The notes: generated by a model not told the origin, from the letters alone. Positions 1 to 9,852 are shown, counted from the first letter of the stretch. The stretch: DNA of 64,000 bases from Streptomyces sp. H27-C3 (GCF_030063415.1 NZ_JASITA010000002.1:62001-126000); one strand, 5' to 3'. Made by a program: numbers and translations.

Positions 1-1
1 A

Positions 2-397
2 CTCGCTCAGCAGCTCGACCGCTCGCCGACCGTGGCCGAGCTCGCAGAGCGTCTCGGCATCACGAACGAAGAAGTCGTCGAGGGCATGGCCGCGAGCAAC
101 GCGTACACCGCGAGCTCGCTGGACGCCCAGCCCGAGGAGGACGACTCCGAGGGCGCGCTGGCCGACCGGATCGGCTACGAGGACAACGGCCTGGAGGGCA
201 TCGAGTACGTCGAGTCCCTGAAGCCGCTGATCGCGGGGCTGCCGTCGCGCGACCGCAAGATCCTCTCGCTGCGCTTCGTCGCGAACATGACGCAGTCGGA
301 GATCGGCGAGGAACTCGGCATCTCACAGATGCACGTGTCGCGGCTGCTGTCGCGGACGCTGAGCAAGCTGCGGAAGGGCCTGACCGTCGAGGAATGA
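2..397 (+). CDS. RNA polymerase sigma factor, SigB/SigF type (5' end outside window)
   Basis: This is the C-terminal part of a group 3 sigma factor; the frame is open from base 2, so the N-terminus lies outside the window. Visible are the end of region 3 and a complete region 4: GLPSRDRKILSLRF, then the helix-turn-helix MTQSEIGEELGISQMHVSRL, then a short tail ending TVEE. Region 4 contacts the -35 element. The order of these blocks is that of SigB/SigF/SigG-like factors, which serve stress or developmental regulons in Streptomyces and are usually held by an anti-sigma factor. No such partner lies downstream in the window; the next gene converges on it from the other strand. Which paralogue it is cannot be told from this fragment. 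Confidence 0.9.
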   Translation, partial: LAQQLDRSPTVAELAERLGITNEEVVEGMAASNAYTASSLDAQPEEDDSEGALADRIGYEDNGLEGIEYVESLKPLIAGLPSRDRKILSLRFVANMTQSEIGEELGISQMHVSRLLSRTLSKLRKGLTVEE

Positions 398-773
398 GCA
401 CGGCTGTGGTCCGCCGGCGTGGCTGCGTCGGCTGGACGAGGGGCTGTCCCGGGGGATATCCGGGGCAGGCCCTCGTTCATGTTCTGACCCCTACCCCGAG
501 AGTCGGGCTTCATGAGGGGCGAAGGTCTGCCCGTAACTGGGGCTCCGCCCCAGACCCCGGTCCTCAAACGCCGGACGGGCTGAGAACGCCAGGCAACTCC
601 GGCCCGTCGGCCCGTCCGGCGTTTGAGGACACGCCCGAAGGGCGTCCAGGGGGTCCGGGGGGGGCCGGGGGCATCCCCCGCGCCACACGGCGGCAGTCGC
701 GAAATGTCACAGCGGCAAGGGGCGGGTGAGGGACTGGCGCCGCAGGCAACCCGCACCGCACCCCCACCCCCGC
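398..773. other. Intergenic region between convergent sigma factor and hutI
   Basis: No gene is supported here. It holds a G/C-rich hairpin just after the sigma factor stop (about 440-475) and a very long perfect inverted repeat at 560-630, listed separately. Short ORFs across it have no family features and look like shadows. Confidence 0.6.
560..630. terminator. 21-bp perfect inverted repeat, likely bidirectional terminator
   Basis: The left arm 560-580 (GTCCTCAAACGCC...) and right arm 610-630 (...GGCGTTTGAGGAC) are exact reverse complements separated by 29 bases. It lies between two convergent genes, which suits a bidirectional terminator. The CTCAAACGCCGGACGGGCT core is one I recall as dispersed in Streptomyces intergenic regions; that part is memory, not shown here. 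Confidence 0.6.
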
Positions 774-1964
774 TCAGACCCGCCGCTCCCCGCCCCGCCA
801 CACCGCGGACACCAGCGGAACCCCCGGCCGATAGGCGAGGTGCACGTGGCTCGGCGCGTCAAGGAGCACCAGGTCCGCCCGCGCCCCGGGACTGACGCGC
901 CCCACGTCGGTCCGCCGCAGCGCAGCCGCACCCCCCGCGGTGGCCGCCCAGACCGCCTCGTCCGGAGTCATCCCCATGTCCCGCACCGCCAGCGCGATGC
1001 AGAAGGACATCGAGCTGGTGAACGACGAGCCGGGGTTGCAGTCGGTGGAGAGCGCGACGGTGGCGCCCGCGTCAAGGACGCGCCGCGCGTCGGGCCACGC
1101 GGCCCGCGTCGAGAACTCCGCGCCCGGCAGCAGCGTCGCGACGGTGGAGCTGTTCGCGAGCGCGTCGACGTCCGCGTCGGTGAGGTGGGTGCAGTGGTCG
1201 GCGGACGCGGCGTCCAGCTCGACGGCGAGCCGCACCCCGGGGCCGTACGAGAGCTGGTTGGCGTGGATGCGCGGGTGCAGCCCCTTCGCCCGGCCCGCGG
1301 TCAGGATCGCCCGCGCCTGGTCGCCGTCGAAGGCTCCCTTCTCGCAGAAGACGTCGATCCACCGCGCGTGCGGCGCGCAGGCGTCGAGCATCTCGCCGGT
1401 GACCAGGGCGACGTACGCCGCCGGGTCGTCGGCGTGCTCGGGCGCCACGATGTGCGCGCCGAGGTAGGTCACCTCGTCGGTGTGGCTGGCGGCGATGCGC
1501 AGGGCGCGGGCCTCGTCGGCCGTGGTCAGGCCGTAGCCGGACTTGGTTTCGAGGGTGGTCGTGCCCTGGCCGAGCGCCTCGGCGAGGTACTTCGCGACGT
1601 TGGCGCTCAGCTCCTCGTCGCTCGCGGCGCGTGTCGCGGCGACCGTGGTGCGGATGCCGCCCGCGGTGTAGGGGCGGCCCGACATACGGGCGTTGAACTC
1701 CTGGGTGCGGTCGCCCGCGAAGACCAGGTGCGAGTGGGAGTCGACGAAGCCGGGGATCGCGGCCCGGCCGGCCGCGTCGACCATGTTGTCAGTGGCGGGT
1801 GCTTTGCTTGTTTCACCGACCCAGCCGATGCGGTCGCCGTCGATGACGACGGCCGCGTCCTGGATCAGGCCCAGGGGGGATCCGTCACCGAGGGAGGGGT
1901 CGTTGGTGACCAGACTGGCGATGTGGGTGATGGCGGTGGTCGTCGTCATCGTGGATGTGCTCAC
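774..1964 (-). CDS. hutI: Imidazolonepropionase
   Basis: Hydrolyses 4-imidazolone-5-propanoate to N-formimidoyl-L-glutamate, the third step of histidine breakdown. The roughly 395-residue protein has an amidohydrolase (TIM-barrel) layout: metal-binding HSHLVFAG near the N-terminus, a [15 protein letters not shown] block, [16 protein letters not shown], and the STDCNPGSS block with the late metal-binding Asp. It is the last gene of the hut run and begins 20 bases after hutF. The start is uncertain: GTG at 1964 or ATG at 1949, neither with a strong ribosome site. A 12-base direct repeat (CCGTGTGCGGCG) spans the hutF stop. The cytosolic role and product call are secure from the conserved blocks and the operon. 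Confidence 0.92.
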   Translation of the reverse strand: MSTSTMTTTTAITHIASLVTNDPSLGDGSPLGLIQDAAVVIDGDRIGWVGETSKAPATDNMVDAAGRAAIPGFVDSHSHLVFAGDRTQEFNARMSGRPYTAGGIRTTVAATRAASDEELSANVAKYLAEALGQGTTTLETKSGYGLTTADEARALRIAASHTDEVTYLGAHIVAPEHADDPAAYVALVTGEMLDACAPHARWIDVFCEKGAFDGDQARAILTAGRAKGLHPRIHANQLSYGPGVRLAVELDAASADHCTHLTDADVDALANSSTVATLLPGAEFSTRAAWPDARRVLDAGATVALSTDCNPGSSFTSSMSFCIALAVRDMGMTPDEAVWAATAGGAAALRRTDVGRVSPGARADLVLLDAPSHVHLAYRPGVPLVSAVWRGGERRV

Positions 1965-1984
1965 TTTCAGCCGTGTGCGGCGTA

Positions 1985-3328
1985 TCAGCCGTGTGCGGCG
2001 CGTACGGCGGCGATGGATTCGGCCAGAGCTGCCGGGACGTCCGGGACCAGGGCGTGTGCTCCGTCGCGTACGACATGGCGGCCACCCACGATCGTGTGAC
2101 GGATGTCCGCGGCCGACGCAGCGAATACGGCCGTCTCCGCGCCCAGGCGGGGCAGCGGGCCCGCTGTCCTGACCGAGTCCAGCGCGATCGTCGTGAGGTC
2201 GGCGAGCGAGCCCGCCTCGATGGTGCCCGCGGCGTGCCAGCCGAGCGCCGCATGGCCGTCGGCCGAGGCCGCGCGCAGCAGGGCCGCCGCCGTCCAGTGG
2301 CCGCGGGTGCGCGAGCGCAGACGCTCGTTCAGCTCCATCGCGCGGGCCTCTTCGAGCAGGTCGATCACGGCGTGGCTGTCGCTTCCCAGGGACAGCGGGG
2401 AGCCCGCGCGCTGGAGGCGGGACGCGGGGCCGATGCCGTCGGCCAGGTCGCGTTCCGTCGTGGGGCACATGCAGGTGCCGGTGGACGTGGCGCCGATGAG
2501 GGCGATGTCCTCGTCGGTGAGGTGGGTGTTGTGGACGCCCGTGGTGCGCGGGCCGAGGACTCCGTGGTCGGCGAGCAGCCGGGCCGGGGTGCAGCCGTGG
2601 GCCGCCTGGCAAGCGTCGTTCTCGGCGTTCTGCTCGGACAGGTGCACGTGCAGCGGGGCCTCGCGCTCCCGCGCCCACTGCGCGACGGTCGCGAGCTGGT
2701 CGGCGGGCACGGCCCGTACGGAATGGATGGCCGCGCCGATGCGGACGTGGTCACGGTCCTTGAGGAGGGAGGCGCGCTCGGCCCAGGCGGCGGCAGTGCC
2801 GTCGGAGAAGCGCTGCTGGTGCTGGTTGGGGCGCTCGCCGAAGCCGGCGGACAGATAGGCGGTGTCGAGGAGGGTGATGCGGATGCCCGCATCGGCGGCG
2901 GCCGCGATCAGGGCCTCGCCCATCGCGTTCGGGTCGTCGTAGGGCGTACCGCCGGGCGTGTGGTGGAGGTAGTGGAATTCACCGACGGAGGTGATGCCGG
3001 CCAGCGCCATCTCGGCGTACACGGCGCGGGCGAGTGCGAAGTAGGTGTCGGGGTTGAGCCGGGACGCGACGCCGTACATGACCTCGCGCCAGGTCCAGAA
3101 GGTGCCGGAGCCGACCTGGACCGTGGAGCGCAGGGCGCGGTGGAAGGCGTGCGAGTGGGCGTTGGACAGGCCCGGCAGGGTCAGGCCCCGCAGGGCCGTG
3201 GCGCCGGGCGGTGGGGCGTGCACGTCCTTGCGGACGGCGGTGATCCGTCCGTCGGTCACGTCCAGGGCGACGCCCGGCTCGACGAAGGTGTCGAGCCAGG
3301 CGTTCTCCAGCCAGTAGGTCACCTGCAC
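1985..3328 (-). CDS. hutF: Formimidoylglutamate deiminase
   Basis: Converts N-formimidoyl-L-glutamate to N-formyl-L-glutamate plus ammonia. It is a 447-residue amidohydrolase opening with [20 protein letters not shown] and carrying [19 protein letters not shown] (metal-binding HxH), the HVHLSEQ block and a late [11 protein letters not shown]sp site. Together with hutI and hutU it defines the five-step Hut route through HutF, rather than direct formamide release. The 3' end of the upstream M20 gene overlaps its start by 10 bases, so translation is probably coupled. An N-formylglutamate deformylase would be the expected next enzyme, but no classical HutG is seen; the M20 enzyme next door may take that place. 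Confidence 0.92.
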   Translation of the reverse strand: MQVTYWLENAWLDTFVEPGVALDVTDGRITAVRKDVHAPPPGATALRGLTLPGLSNAHSHAFHRALRSTVQVGSGTFWTWREVMYGVASRLNPDTYFALARAVYAEMALAGITSVGEFHYLHHTPGGTPYDDPNAMGEALIAAAADAGIRITLLDTAYLSAGFGERPNQHQQRFSDGTAAAWAERASLLKDRDHVRIGAAIHSVRAVPADQLATVAQWAREREAPLHVHLSEQNAENDACQAAHGCTPARLLADHGVLGPRTTGVHNTHLTDEDIALIGATSTGTCMCPTTERDLADGIGPASRLQRAGSPLSLGSDSHAVIDLLEEARAMELNERLRSRTRGHWTAAALLRAASADGHAALGWHAAGTIEAGSLADLTTIALDSVRTAGPLPRLGAETAVFAASAADIRHTIVGGRHVVRDGAHALVPDVPAALAESIAAVRAAHG

Positions 3329-4770
3329 GCGAGACCCTCCAGTACATCGGCGAGCGCGACGACCCCCGCGACGCAGTCGTCCTCGGCGGCGTTTTCGGCC
3401 GGGGAGTGCGAGATGCCCGTGGGGTTCCGTACGAACAGCATGGCGGTCGGGGCCGAAGCGGACAAAATGCCCGCGTCGTGTCCGGCGCCCGTGCCGAGGA
3501 CGGGGATGGCGCCGCCGAGCAGTGCGCCGAGCTCGTCGCGCAGGGCGTGCTCGAACTCGACCACGGGGGTGAAGGACTCCCGGGTGATGCTCAGATCGAT
3601 GCCGTCGCGCTTGGCGTGCTCGTGGGCCGCGGCCTCGATGCCGGCGATGACGGTGTCGAGAGTCCCCTGGTCGGCGGCGCGGGAGTCGAGCCAGCCACGG
3701 ACGAGGGAGGGGATGGCGTTGACCCCGTTCGGCTCCACGGCGATCTTGCCGAAGGTCGCCAGCGCGCCGGCGAGGCGGGCCTGCTGCCGGGCCGCGAGGA
3801 CGGTCGCGGCGTACGTGAGCATCGGGTCGCGGCGGTCGTCCAGGCGGGTGGTGCCCGCGTGGTTTGCCTCGCCGTGGAAGTCGAACCGCCAGCGGCCGTG
3901 CGGCCAGATGGCGGAGGCGATGCCGACCGGGTCGCCGGACAGGTCCAGCGCCCTGCCCTGCTCGACGTGCAGTTCGACGAACGCGCCGATCCGGGCGAGG
4001 CGCTCCGGGTCGGGGCCGATGGTGCCCGGGTCCTGCCCGGCGCGTTCCATGGCCTCCGGGAGGCTCACGCCGTCCGCGTCGCGCAGCTCGTGCGCCTTGT
4101 CGACGGTGAGCTGCCCGGCGGCGAGCCGGGACCCGACGCAGGCGAGTCCGAACCGGGCGCCTTCCTCGTCACCGAAGTTGGTGATGGCCAGGGGCCTGGT
4201 GAACTCCGCTCCCCTGCGGCGGAGTTCGTCGAGTGCGGCGAAGGAGGACACGACGCCGAGCGGCCCGTCGAAGGCGCCGCCGTCCGGGACGGAGTCCAGG
4301 TGGGAGCCGGTGACCACGGCATCTCCCGCGAGGGGGTCGCCGAGCCAGGCCCACTGGTTGCCGTTGCGGTCGAGCTCGAAGGTGAGCCCGCGCGCCTCGG
4401 CCTGCGCCTTGAACCAGGCCCGGCAGTCGGTGTCGGCGGCGGTCCAGGCGTAGCGGCGGTAGCCGCCGCTGCCCCGGTGGCGGCCGATGGGCAGGAGGTC
4501 CCGCCACATCTCGTGGAAGGACGCCCCGGCGGCGGCCTGCGCCGGGCCGACGGGGGCTGCGGCAGCGGCGGCCGCGGCCGCGACACGGGGTCCGCCTGCC
4601 GCAGCCTTGGCCGGAGGGCGGCCGAAAGCCGCGCCGGCCCCGGCCGGCGTACCGGCGGCCGCCGCCGCAGCCGGGGTACCCGCGGCAGTGGCAGCGTCCG
4701 GGGCGCCCATCGAGGTGCGGCCGGCGTCCGGGGCGCCCGTCGGGTCGGTGACGGGTTGGTTCATGGTCAC
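3319..4770 (-). CDS. M20-family amidohydrolase (allantoate amidohydrolase-like) in the hut operon
   Basis: A zinc-dependent M20/N-carbamoyl amidohydrolase of the allantoate amidohydrolase / beta-ureidopropionase group. Visible are [20 protein letters not shown] (first metal ligands), [23 protein letters not shown], the lid-domain stretch [11 protein letters not shown], and the C-terminal GAGHDAG and ISHSPAE. Its place between hutU and hutF suggests it acts on an N-acyl glutamate, plausibly N-formyl-L-glutamate; that is inference. The ATG at 4770 overlaps the hutU stop by 4 bases, and it opens a ~75-residue Ala/Pro/Gly tract before the conserved [15 protein letters not shown]. The tract has no domain character, so a later start or a tolerated extension are both possible. 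Confidence 0.85.
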   Translation of the reverse strand: MTMNQPVTDPTGAPDAGRTSMGAPDAATAAGTPAAAAAAGTPAGAGAAFGRPPAKAAAGGPRVAAAAAAAAAPVGPAQAAAGASFHEMWRDLLPIGRHRGSGGYRRYAWTAADTDCRAWFKAQAEARGLTFELDRNGNQWAWLGDPLAGDAVVTGSHLDSVPDGGAFDGPLGVVSSFAALDELRRRGAEFTRPLAITNFGDEEGARFGLACVGSRLAAGQLTVDKAHELRDADGVSLPEAMERAGQDPGTIGPDPERLARIGAFVELHVEQGRALDLSGDPVGIASAIWPHGRWRFDFHGEANHAGTTRLDDRRDPMLTYAATVLAARQQARLAGALATFGKIAVEPNGVNAIPSLVRGWLDSRAADQGTLDTVIAGIEAAAHEHAKRDGIDLSITRESFTPVVEFEHALRDELGALLGGAIPVLGTGAGHDAGILSASAPTAMLFVRNPTGISHSPAENAAEDDCVAGVVALADVLEGLACR

Positions 4771-6446
4771 GCCTGGTCGCCCTCGCGCATCGGGATGCGG
4801 ACGCCCCGCTCGGCGGCGACCGTCTCCGCGGTCTCGTAGCCCGCGTCGACGTGCCGGATGACGCCCATGCCCGGGTCGTTGGTCAGGACGCGGCGGAGCT
4901 TCTCGCCCGCGAGCTCGGTGCCGTCGGCGACCGAGACCTGGCCGGCGTGGATCGAGCGGCCCATGCCGACGCCGCCGCCGTGGTGGATGGAGACCCAGGA
5001 CGCGCCGGAGGCCACATTGACCATGGCGTTCAGGAGTGGCCAGTCGGCGATCGCGTCGGAGCCGTCCTTCATCGCCTCGGTCTCGCGGTACGGGGAGGCC
5101 ACCGAGCCGCAGTCGAGGTGGTCGCGGCCGATGGCGAGCGGAGCGGCGAGGGTGCCGTCGGCGACCATGTCGTTGAAGAGCGCGCCCGCCTTGTCGCGCT
5201 CGCCCTGGCCGAGCCAGCAGATCCGGGCGGGCAGGCCCTGGAACTGGACGCGCTCGCCGGCCATCTTGATCCAGCGGTGCAGCGACGCGTTCTGCGCGGA
5301 GTCGTCCTTGGGGAAGAGCTTGAGGAGTGCCTGGTCCGTCTTGTGGATGTCCGACGCCTCGCCGGACAGGGCCGCCCAGCGGAACGGGCCCCTGCCCTCA
5401 CAGAAGAGCGGGCGGATGTACGCGGGGACGAAGCCCGGGAAGTCGAACGCCCGGTCGTAGCCGGCCAGTCGGGCCTCGCCGCGGATCGAGTTGCCGTAGT
5501 CGAAGACCTCGGCGCCGGCGTCCATGAAGCCGACCATGGCCTCGACGTGCCTGGCCATGGACTCACGGGCGCGCAGCGTGAAGTCCGCGGGCTTCTCGGT
5601 GGCGTACGACTCCATGTCGTCGAAGTCCATGCCCAGCGGCAGGTAGGCGAGCGGGTCGTGCGCGGAGGTCTGGTCGGTCACGATGTCGACCGGGGCGCCC
5701 TCGGCGAGCATCCGCGGCAGCAGCTCGGCGGCGTTGCCGAGGAGGCCGATGGAGAGCGGCCTGCGGGCGTCGCGGGCCTCGACGGCGAGCTGGAGGGCGT
5801 GCTCCAGGTTGTCGGCCTTGACGTCCAGGTAGCGGTGCTCGATGCGCCGGTCGATGGCGCGCGGGTCGACGTCGATACAGATGGCGACGCCGTCGTTCAT
5901 CGTCACGGCGAGCGGCTGGGCGCCGCCCATGCCGCCCAGGCCAGCGGTCAGCGTGATGGTGCCCGCCAGCGTCCCGTTGAACTTCTTGGCGGCGACGGCG
6001 GCGAAGGTCTCGTACGTGCCCTGGAGGATGCCCTGGGTGCCGATGTAGATCCACGATCCGGCGGTCATCTGGCCGTACATGGTGAGCCCGAGCTGCTCCA
6101 GGCGCCGGAACTCCTCCCAGTTGGCCCAGTCGCCGACCAGGTTGGAGTTGGCGATGAGCACGCGCGGCGCCCACTCGTGGGTCTGCATCACGCCGACCGG
6201 ACGCCCGGACTGGACGAGCATCGTCTCGTCCTGCTTCAGGGTGGTCAGCGTGCGCACCATCGCGTCGAAGGAACGCCAGTCCCGTGCCGCCTTGCCCGTG
6301 CCGCCGTAGACGACGAGCTTGTCGGGGTGCTCGGCGACCTCGGGGTCGAGGTTGTTCTGGAGCATGCGAAGGGCGGCTTCCTGCTGCCATCCCAGGGCGC
6401 TCAGCTCCGTACCGCGCGGCGCCCGTACGGGTCGGGGTCCTGACAT
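4767..6446 (-). CDS. hutU: Urocanate hydratase
   Basis: Adds water to urocanate to form imidazolone propionate, using a tightly bound NAD+. The 559-residue length is normal. Conserved blocks in order: [63 protein letters not shown], a [13 protein letters not shown] dinucleotide site, and [17 protein letters not shown] near the C-terminus. It is the first gene of the minus-strand hut run and starts with ATG after a CGAGGAGGCACACC ribosome site. Its promoter must lie in 6447-6520, where an inverted repeat is seen. No histidine ammonia-lyase is in this operon, so the urocanate-forming step must be encoded elsewhere. Confidence 0.96.
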   Translation of the reverse strand: MSGPRPVRAPRGTELSALGWQQEAALRMLQNNLDPEVAEHPDKLVVYGGTGKAARDWRSFDAMVRTLTTLKQDETMLVQSGRPVGVMQTHEWAPRVLIANSNLVGDWANWEEFRRLEQLGLTMYGQMTAGSWIYIGTQGILQGTYETFAAVAAKKFNGTLAGTITLTAGLGGMGGAQPLAVTMNDGVAICIDVDPRAIDRRIEHRYLDVKADNLEHALQLAVEARDARRPLSIGLLGNAAELLPRMLAEGAPVDIVTDQTSAHDPLAYLPLGMDFDDMESYATEKPADFTLRARESMARHVEAMVGFMDAGAEVFDYGNSIRGEARLAGYDRAFDFPGFVPAYIRPLFCEGRGPFRWAALSGEASDIHKTDQALLKLFPKDDSAQNASLHRWIKMAGERVQFQGLPARICWLGQGERDKAGALFNDMVADGTLAAPLAIGRDHLDCGSVASPYRETEAMKDGSDAIADWPLLNAMVNVASGASWVSIHHGGGVGMGRSIHAGQVSVADGTELAGEKLRRVLTNDPGMGVIRHVDAGYETAETVAAERGVRIPMREGDQA

Positions 6447-6469
6447 GGTGTGCCTCCTCGCGTGACGAC

Positions 6470-6514
6470 TATTGTCTATTCACATCCTGACCAGCTGAAT
6501 AGAACTAGTCAATA
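6470..6514. promoter_or_regulatory. Candidate operator between hutU and the PLP decarboxylase gene
   Basis: CTATTC (6476-6481) and GAATAG (6497-6502) form an inverted repeat with 21 bases between arm centres, about two helical turns. Outer arms TATTG (6470-6474) and CAATA (6510-6514) extend the symmetry imperfectly. It is unusually AT-rich for this genome and sits between divergent start codons, where a repressor or activator of both genes would bind. No regulator gene is adjacent. Confidence 0.5.
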
Positions 6515-6561
6515 CGACCGTGCCTCTGCGTCGCGACACATCGGATGGTTGGCTGGAACAC

Positions 6562-7962
6562 ATGCCTGCGGAGAACAGCCCGGACACGAGCCCCACCATC
6601 GTCGTCACACCCCGGACCGACACCGGCCCCGGCGCGGACATCAGCCCCGCAGACCGGCGCGACCGGGCCGTACGGGCCGCGGTCGAGCAGGGCATCACCG
6701 GCCCCGGCCACCCCATCGTGGGCCTGCTCGACATCACCGGCATCCGCACCGCCGCCGCCGCGCTGCGCGCCGCCTTCGCCGAGGTCACCCCGCCCGGCAC
6801 CCCGGTCCTGCACGCCTTCGCCGTGAAGGCGACACCGCTGATCCCCGTCCTGCGGCTGCTGTACGAGCACGGGGGCATCGGCGCCGAGGTCGCGAGCCCC
6901 GGCGAACTGGCCCTGGCCCGCGCCGCCGGCGTCCGCCCGGAGCACACCGTCCTGGACTCCCCAGCCAAGACACCCGCCGAGCTGCGCGAGGCGCTCGCCC
7001 TGGGCATCGCGGTCAACGCGGACAACGCCCAGGAGCTCGCACGCATCGACGCCATGACCCGCTCCGCCCCCACCTCCTCCCCCATCGGCCTGCGGGTCAA
7101 CGCGCAGATCGGCGCCGGTTCCATCGGCGCGCTCTCCACCGCCACCGCCACCTCGAAGTTCGGGGTGGCGCTGCGCGATCCCGGCGCCCGCGAATGGGTC
7201 GTACGCGCCTATCTGGACCGCCCCTGGATGACCCGGCTGCACACCCACTCCGGCTCACAGGGCCTGCCGCTGGAGCTGATGGCCCGGGGCGTGGCGGAGG
7301 CGTACACGCTCGCCGAGGAGATCAACACGGCGGCCGGCCGGCAGCAGATCGACACCCTGGACATCGGCGGCGGACTGCCGGTGAATCCACTGTCCGACAC
7401 CTGGACCCCGACGTTCGCCGACTACGCCCGGCTGCTGAAGCAGCAGGTCCCCGGCCTGCTCGACGGGCGCTACGGCCTGGTGACCGAGTTCGGCCGTTCG
7501 CTGCTCGCCAAGCAGGGCACCGTACTGACCCGCGTCGAGTACGCGAAGACCTCCGGGGGCCGCCCCATCGCCCTGACCCACGCCGGCGTCCAGATCGCGA
7601 CGCGCACCGTCTACGACCCCGCCTCCTGGCCGCTGCGCATCGCCGCGTACGACGCGAAGGGCCGCCCCAAGCCGGGCCCGGCCGTCGCCCAGGACGTGGC
7701 GGGACCGGCCTGCTTCGCGGGCGACCTGCTCGCCGAGAACCACCCGCTCCCGCTCCTCGAACAGGGCGACCATGTGGCGGCGTTGGACACCGGCGCGTAC
7801 TACCTGGCCGCGCACTACACGTACAACAGCCTTGCTCGGCCGGGGATTTACGGCTTCACGGCCACCCCCGGCGGAGTGCGCTTCAGCGCCGTAAGGGCTC
7901 CGCAGACCCTCGACGAGATCGTCGCCGAGTCCGGAGGGGCGCGTCCGGACGCACTGATCTAG
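6562..7962 (+). CDS. Diaminopimelate decarboxylase-like PLP enzyme (fold type III)
   Basis: A fold-type III PLP decarboxylase related to LysA and other D-centre decarboxylases. Visible are HAFAVKAT with the Schiff-base Lys, GAEVASPGELALARAAG, HTHSGSQGLPLELM, the phosphate-binding LDIGGGLPVNP, EFGRSLLAK, CFAGDLLAEN (Cys and Asp of the second half-site) and ALDTGAYY. The usual EPGR motif reads EFGR. It lies divergent from hutU, not in a lysine operon, so it may act on a diamino acid other than meso-diaminopimelate or on a D-amino acid; that is open. I chose ATG at 6562. GTG at 6520 is in frame but would start almost on the putative operator. Neither has a convincing ribosome site. Confidence 0.8.
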   Translation: MPAENSPDTSPTIVVTPRTDTGPGADISPADRRDRAVRAAVEQGITGPGHPIVGLLDITGIRTAAAALRAAFAEVTPPGTPVLHAFAVKATPLIPVLRLLYEHGGIGAEVASPGELALARAAGVRPEHTVLDSPAKTPAELREALALGIAVNADNAQELARIDAMTRSAPTSSPIGLRVNAQIGAGSIGALSTATATSKFGVALRDPGAREWVVRAYLDRPWMTRLHTHSGSQGLPLELMARGVAEAYTLAEEINTAAGRQQIDTLDIGGGLPVNPLSDTWTPTFADYARLLKQQVPGLLDGRYGLVTEFGRSLLAKQGTVLTRVEYAKTSGGRPIALTHAGVQIATRTVYDPASWPLRIAAYDAKGRPKPGPAVAQDVAGPACFAGDLLAENHPLPLLEQGDHVAALDTGAYYLAAHYTYNSLARPGIYGFTATPGGVRFSAVRAPQTLDEIVAESGGARPDALI

Positions 7963-8194
7963 GAACCGGCGGGCCCACCGATGCCGGGTCCGGAGGCGCC
8001 GATCCGGGGCGCCGGGCCAGGGGCGCGACATCCCGCGCGCCGACCGTACGGCGTCTCGCGGTCACATATCGTCGGACTATAGCCACAGCGGGGCATGTGC
8101 CGCCGGAAAATCCCCGAACTCCCCTTCGCTGCACGCACGTTCAGTAATATCCCCGTCACTGTTGGGCGTCGCGCCCCGGGGAGGGAAATTCGGC

Positions 8195-8578
8195 GTGCCC
8201 GGAATTGATGAGTGTTTGCTCGAAGCCATGCTGTTGCCCGGTGCCCAGGGCGCCGCCGTGATCGACTGGACCAGTGGGCTGGCACTGGGGACGGTCGGGG
8301 ACTCCCCCAACGACGACCACGAGACCACCGCGGTCGAGACGGCTGAGCTGGCCCGGATGGCGACCGAGCACCCCGCCTTCGCACCCGGCGCCGGCGACGG
8401 GCTCCCGGTCGAGGACGTGATCATCAGCAACCGCAACGGCTACCACCTCCTGCGGTTCATCGAGACATCCTTCGACAGCAGCGTCTTCCTGTACATCTGG
8501 CTCGACCGTGAGAGGGGCAACCTCGCACTCGCCCGGATCCGCATGCGCGACCTCGCCCAACGGCTGGTCCTCGCGTGA
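8195..8578 (+). CDS. Roadblock-like small protein (paralogue of the gene at 9853)
   Basis: A 127-residue protein matching the product of 9853-10230: EAMLLPGAQGAAVIDWTSG here against EAMTSIEGALGVALVDYTSG there, followed by LALGTVG/MALGTVG, and later YHLLRF/YHLIRL and LYIWLDRERGNLALAR/LYLALDSSQANLAMAR. This alternating beta/helix pattern is that of roadblock/LC7-like proteins, which partner small GTPases or polarity complexes. GTG at 8195 follows GGGGAGGG at a good distance; an ATG 33 bases upstream adds residues the paralogue lacks. It overlaps the next gene by 4 bases. Pairing with a specific GTPase is not shown, since none is nearby. Confidence 0.72.
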   Translation: MPGIDECLLEAMLLPGAQGAAVIDWTSGLALGTVGDSPNDDHETTAVETAELARMATEHPAFAPGAGDGLPVEDVIISNRNGYHLLRFIETSFDSSVFLYIWLDRERGNLALARIRMRDLAQRLVLA

Positions 8579-9357
8579 GAACCCCCGTCTCCCCGATGCT
8601 GCTGCGGCTCGCCGATGAGCGCGCCACCGGTGCGCTGCTGCGGGACCGCGGCACCCTGTACCTCCTCGACGGGAAGGTGGTGCACGCGGAGAGCCCCGCC
8701 TCTCCCGGCATCGAGGTCCTGCTCACCATGGCGGGGCGGCTGCGGCCCGAGGAGTGGCGGCAGGCCGTCTCCGAGGCGGGCGCCCTCGGCAGGGTCGGCC
8801 GCTTCCTCGTCGACAGCGGCCGGGTGAGCGGCGGCGAGCTGGAGTTGTGCCATCTCGGCGCGCTGTACGACGCCGCCTACTTCGTCCTCGCCCCCGACAG
8901 CGGCCCCACCAGGTTCCGGCACGGCGTGGCCCACTGGATCGGCCCGGTGCGCCCCGTGCCCGTGGCCGTCGTGGACCGGGAGTCGCAGCGGCGGCGGAAG
9001 CTCCTGGACCGGATCTGGCCGCACCAGGAGACCGACACCGCGCCCGTCCTGCGGACCGCGGCCGGGCATCGGGGCGGCACACCCGTCACGCCCCGGCAGC
9101 GTGCCGTGCTGGACCTCGCCGACGGCGAGCACACCGCGCCCGACATCGCCCGCGCCCTGGGACGGGCCGCGTTCCACACCCTGCTGGACGTCCGCAGGCT
9201 GGCCGCGGCCGGGGCCCTGGAGGCGCCGCGCACGCCCGCCCCGACGGCCCTCCCGGACCAGCTGTCGATGCCCGTCCGGGTGGCGGCGGAATGCGCCGCC
9301 ACCGAAACCGATATCGCCCTGCTGCGCCGATTGCGCGACGCATTGGAGGCTCTGTGA
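8575..9357 (+). CDS. DUF4388-type protein with C-terminal helical region
   Basis: A 260-residue protein. The N-terminal third (PMLLRLADERATGALLRD, GTLYLLDGKVVHAESP) has the pattern of DUF4388/PatA-type domains found beside MglB-like roadblock proteins. The C-terminal third has a probable winged-helix stretch, TPRQRAVLDLADGEHTAPDI followed by ARALGRAAFHTLLDVRRLAA, resembling a short DNA-binding or effector domain. It starts GTG at 8575 inside the stop of the previous roadblock gene and is followed by another roadblock gene, so the four genes 8195-10230 appear to be one unit. Function is unknown; a role as signalling adaptor is inference from the neighbours. Confidence 0.68.
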   Translation: MRTPVSPMLLRLADERATGALLRDRGTLYLLDGKVVHAESPASPGIEVLLTMAGRLRPEEWRQAVSEAGALGRVGRFLVDSGRVSGGELELCHLGALYDAAYFVLAPDSGPTRFRHGVAHWIGPVRPVPVAVVDRESQRRRKLLDRIWPHQETDTAPVLRTAAGHRGGTPVTPRQRAVLDLADGEHTAPDIARALGRAAFHTLLDVRRLAAAGALEAPRTPAPTALPDQLSMPVRVAAECAATETDIALLRRLRDALEAL

Positions 9358-9395
9358 TCCGCGCCCTTCGACAGCGCGCCGAGAGGAGACAGCTG

Positions 9396-9788
9396 ATGTC
9401 GGCCGAAGCCGAAGTACTGGAAGAACTGGGCAGGTTGAGGGCGAGGATGCCCCAGCTGACCGGCGTGCTCGCGGCCAGCACCGACGGGCTCGTGATCGCC
9501 CAGGACTGCCGGGCCCTGGAGGCGGAGGGCATCGCCGCGCTCACCGCGGCCGCCCTCGGCGTCTCGCTGCGGCTCACCGAGGCCGCAGGCCAGGGGGACT
9601 TCCGGGAGCTCCTGATCCGCGGCGAAGCAGGCTACGTCGCCACCTACGCGGCGGGCTCGTCCGCCGTCCTCACCGTCTTCGCGGAACCGCGCATCAACGT
9701 GGGCCGCATGCACCTCGAGGCGCGCCGCTCCGGTGCGCGCCTCGGCGAACTGGTCGACGGCGCTCTGGAGCGTACCGACCAGGCATGA
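9396..9788 (+). CDS. Roadblock/LC7 domain protein
   Basis: A 130-residue roadblock/LC7 protein of the MglB/CvnB type: LGRLRARMPQLTGVLAASTD, then GLVIAQDC, EGIAALTAAALGVSLRL, a hydrophobic strand LTVFAEPRINVGRMHLEARR, and a terminal helix. In Streptomyces conservons such proteins sit between a sensor kinase and a GTPase. Neither is adjacent here, so this looks like a reduced set. ATG at 9396 follows GAGAGGAGA; GTG at 9354, overlapping the previous stop, is an alternative. Third gene of the 8195-10230 unit. Confidence 0.8.
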   Translation: MSAEAEVLEELGRLRARMPQLTGVLAASTDGLVIAQDCRALEAEGIAALTAAALGVSLRLTEAAGQGDFRELLIRGEAGYVATYAAGSSAVLTVFAEPRINVGRMHLEARRSGARLGELVDGALERTDQA

Positions 9789-9852
9789 CCGACCAGAGAT
9801 CCATCGGACAGTCAGAGATACAGCCAGAGATACCGAAGGAACGTGAAACGCC

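Noticed and set aside
726..6443. Long plus-strand ORFs (for example 726-2099, 1955-4453, 4851-6443) opposite the hut genes
   Set aside because: They are antisense shadows produced by GC-rich third positions; their translations are Arg/Gly/Ala-rich with no domain.
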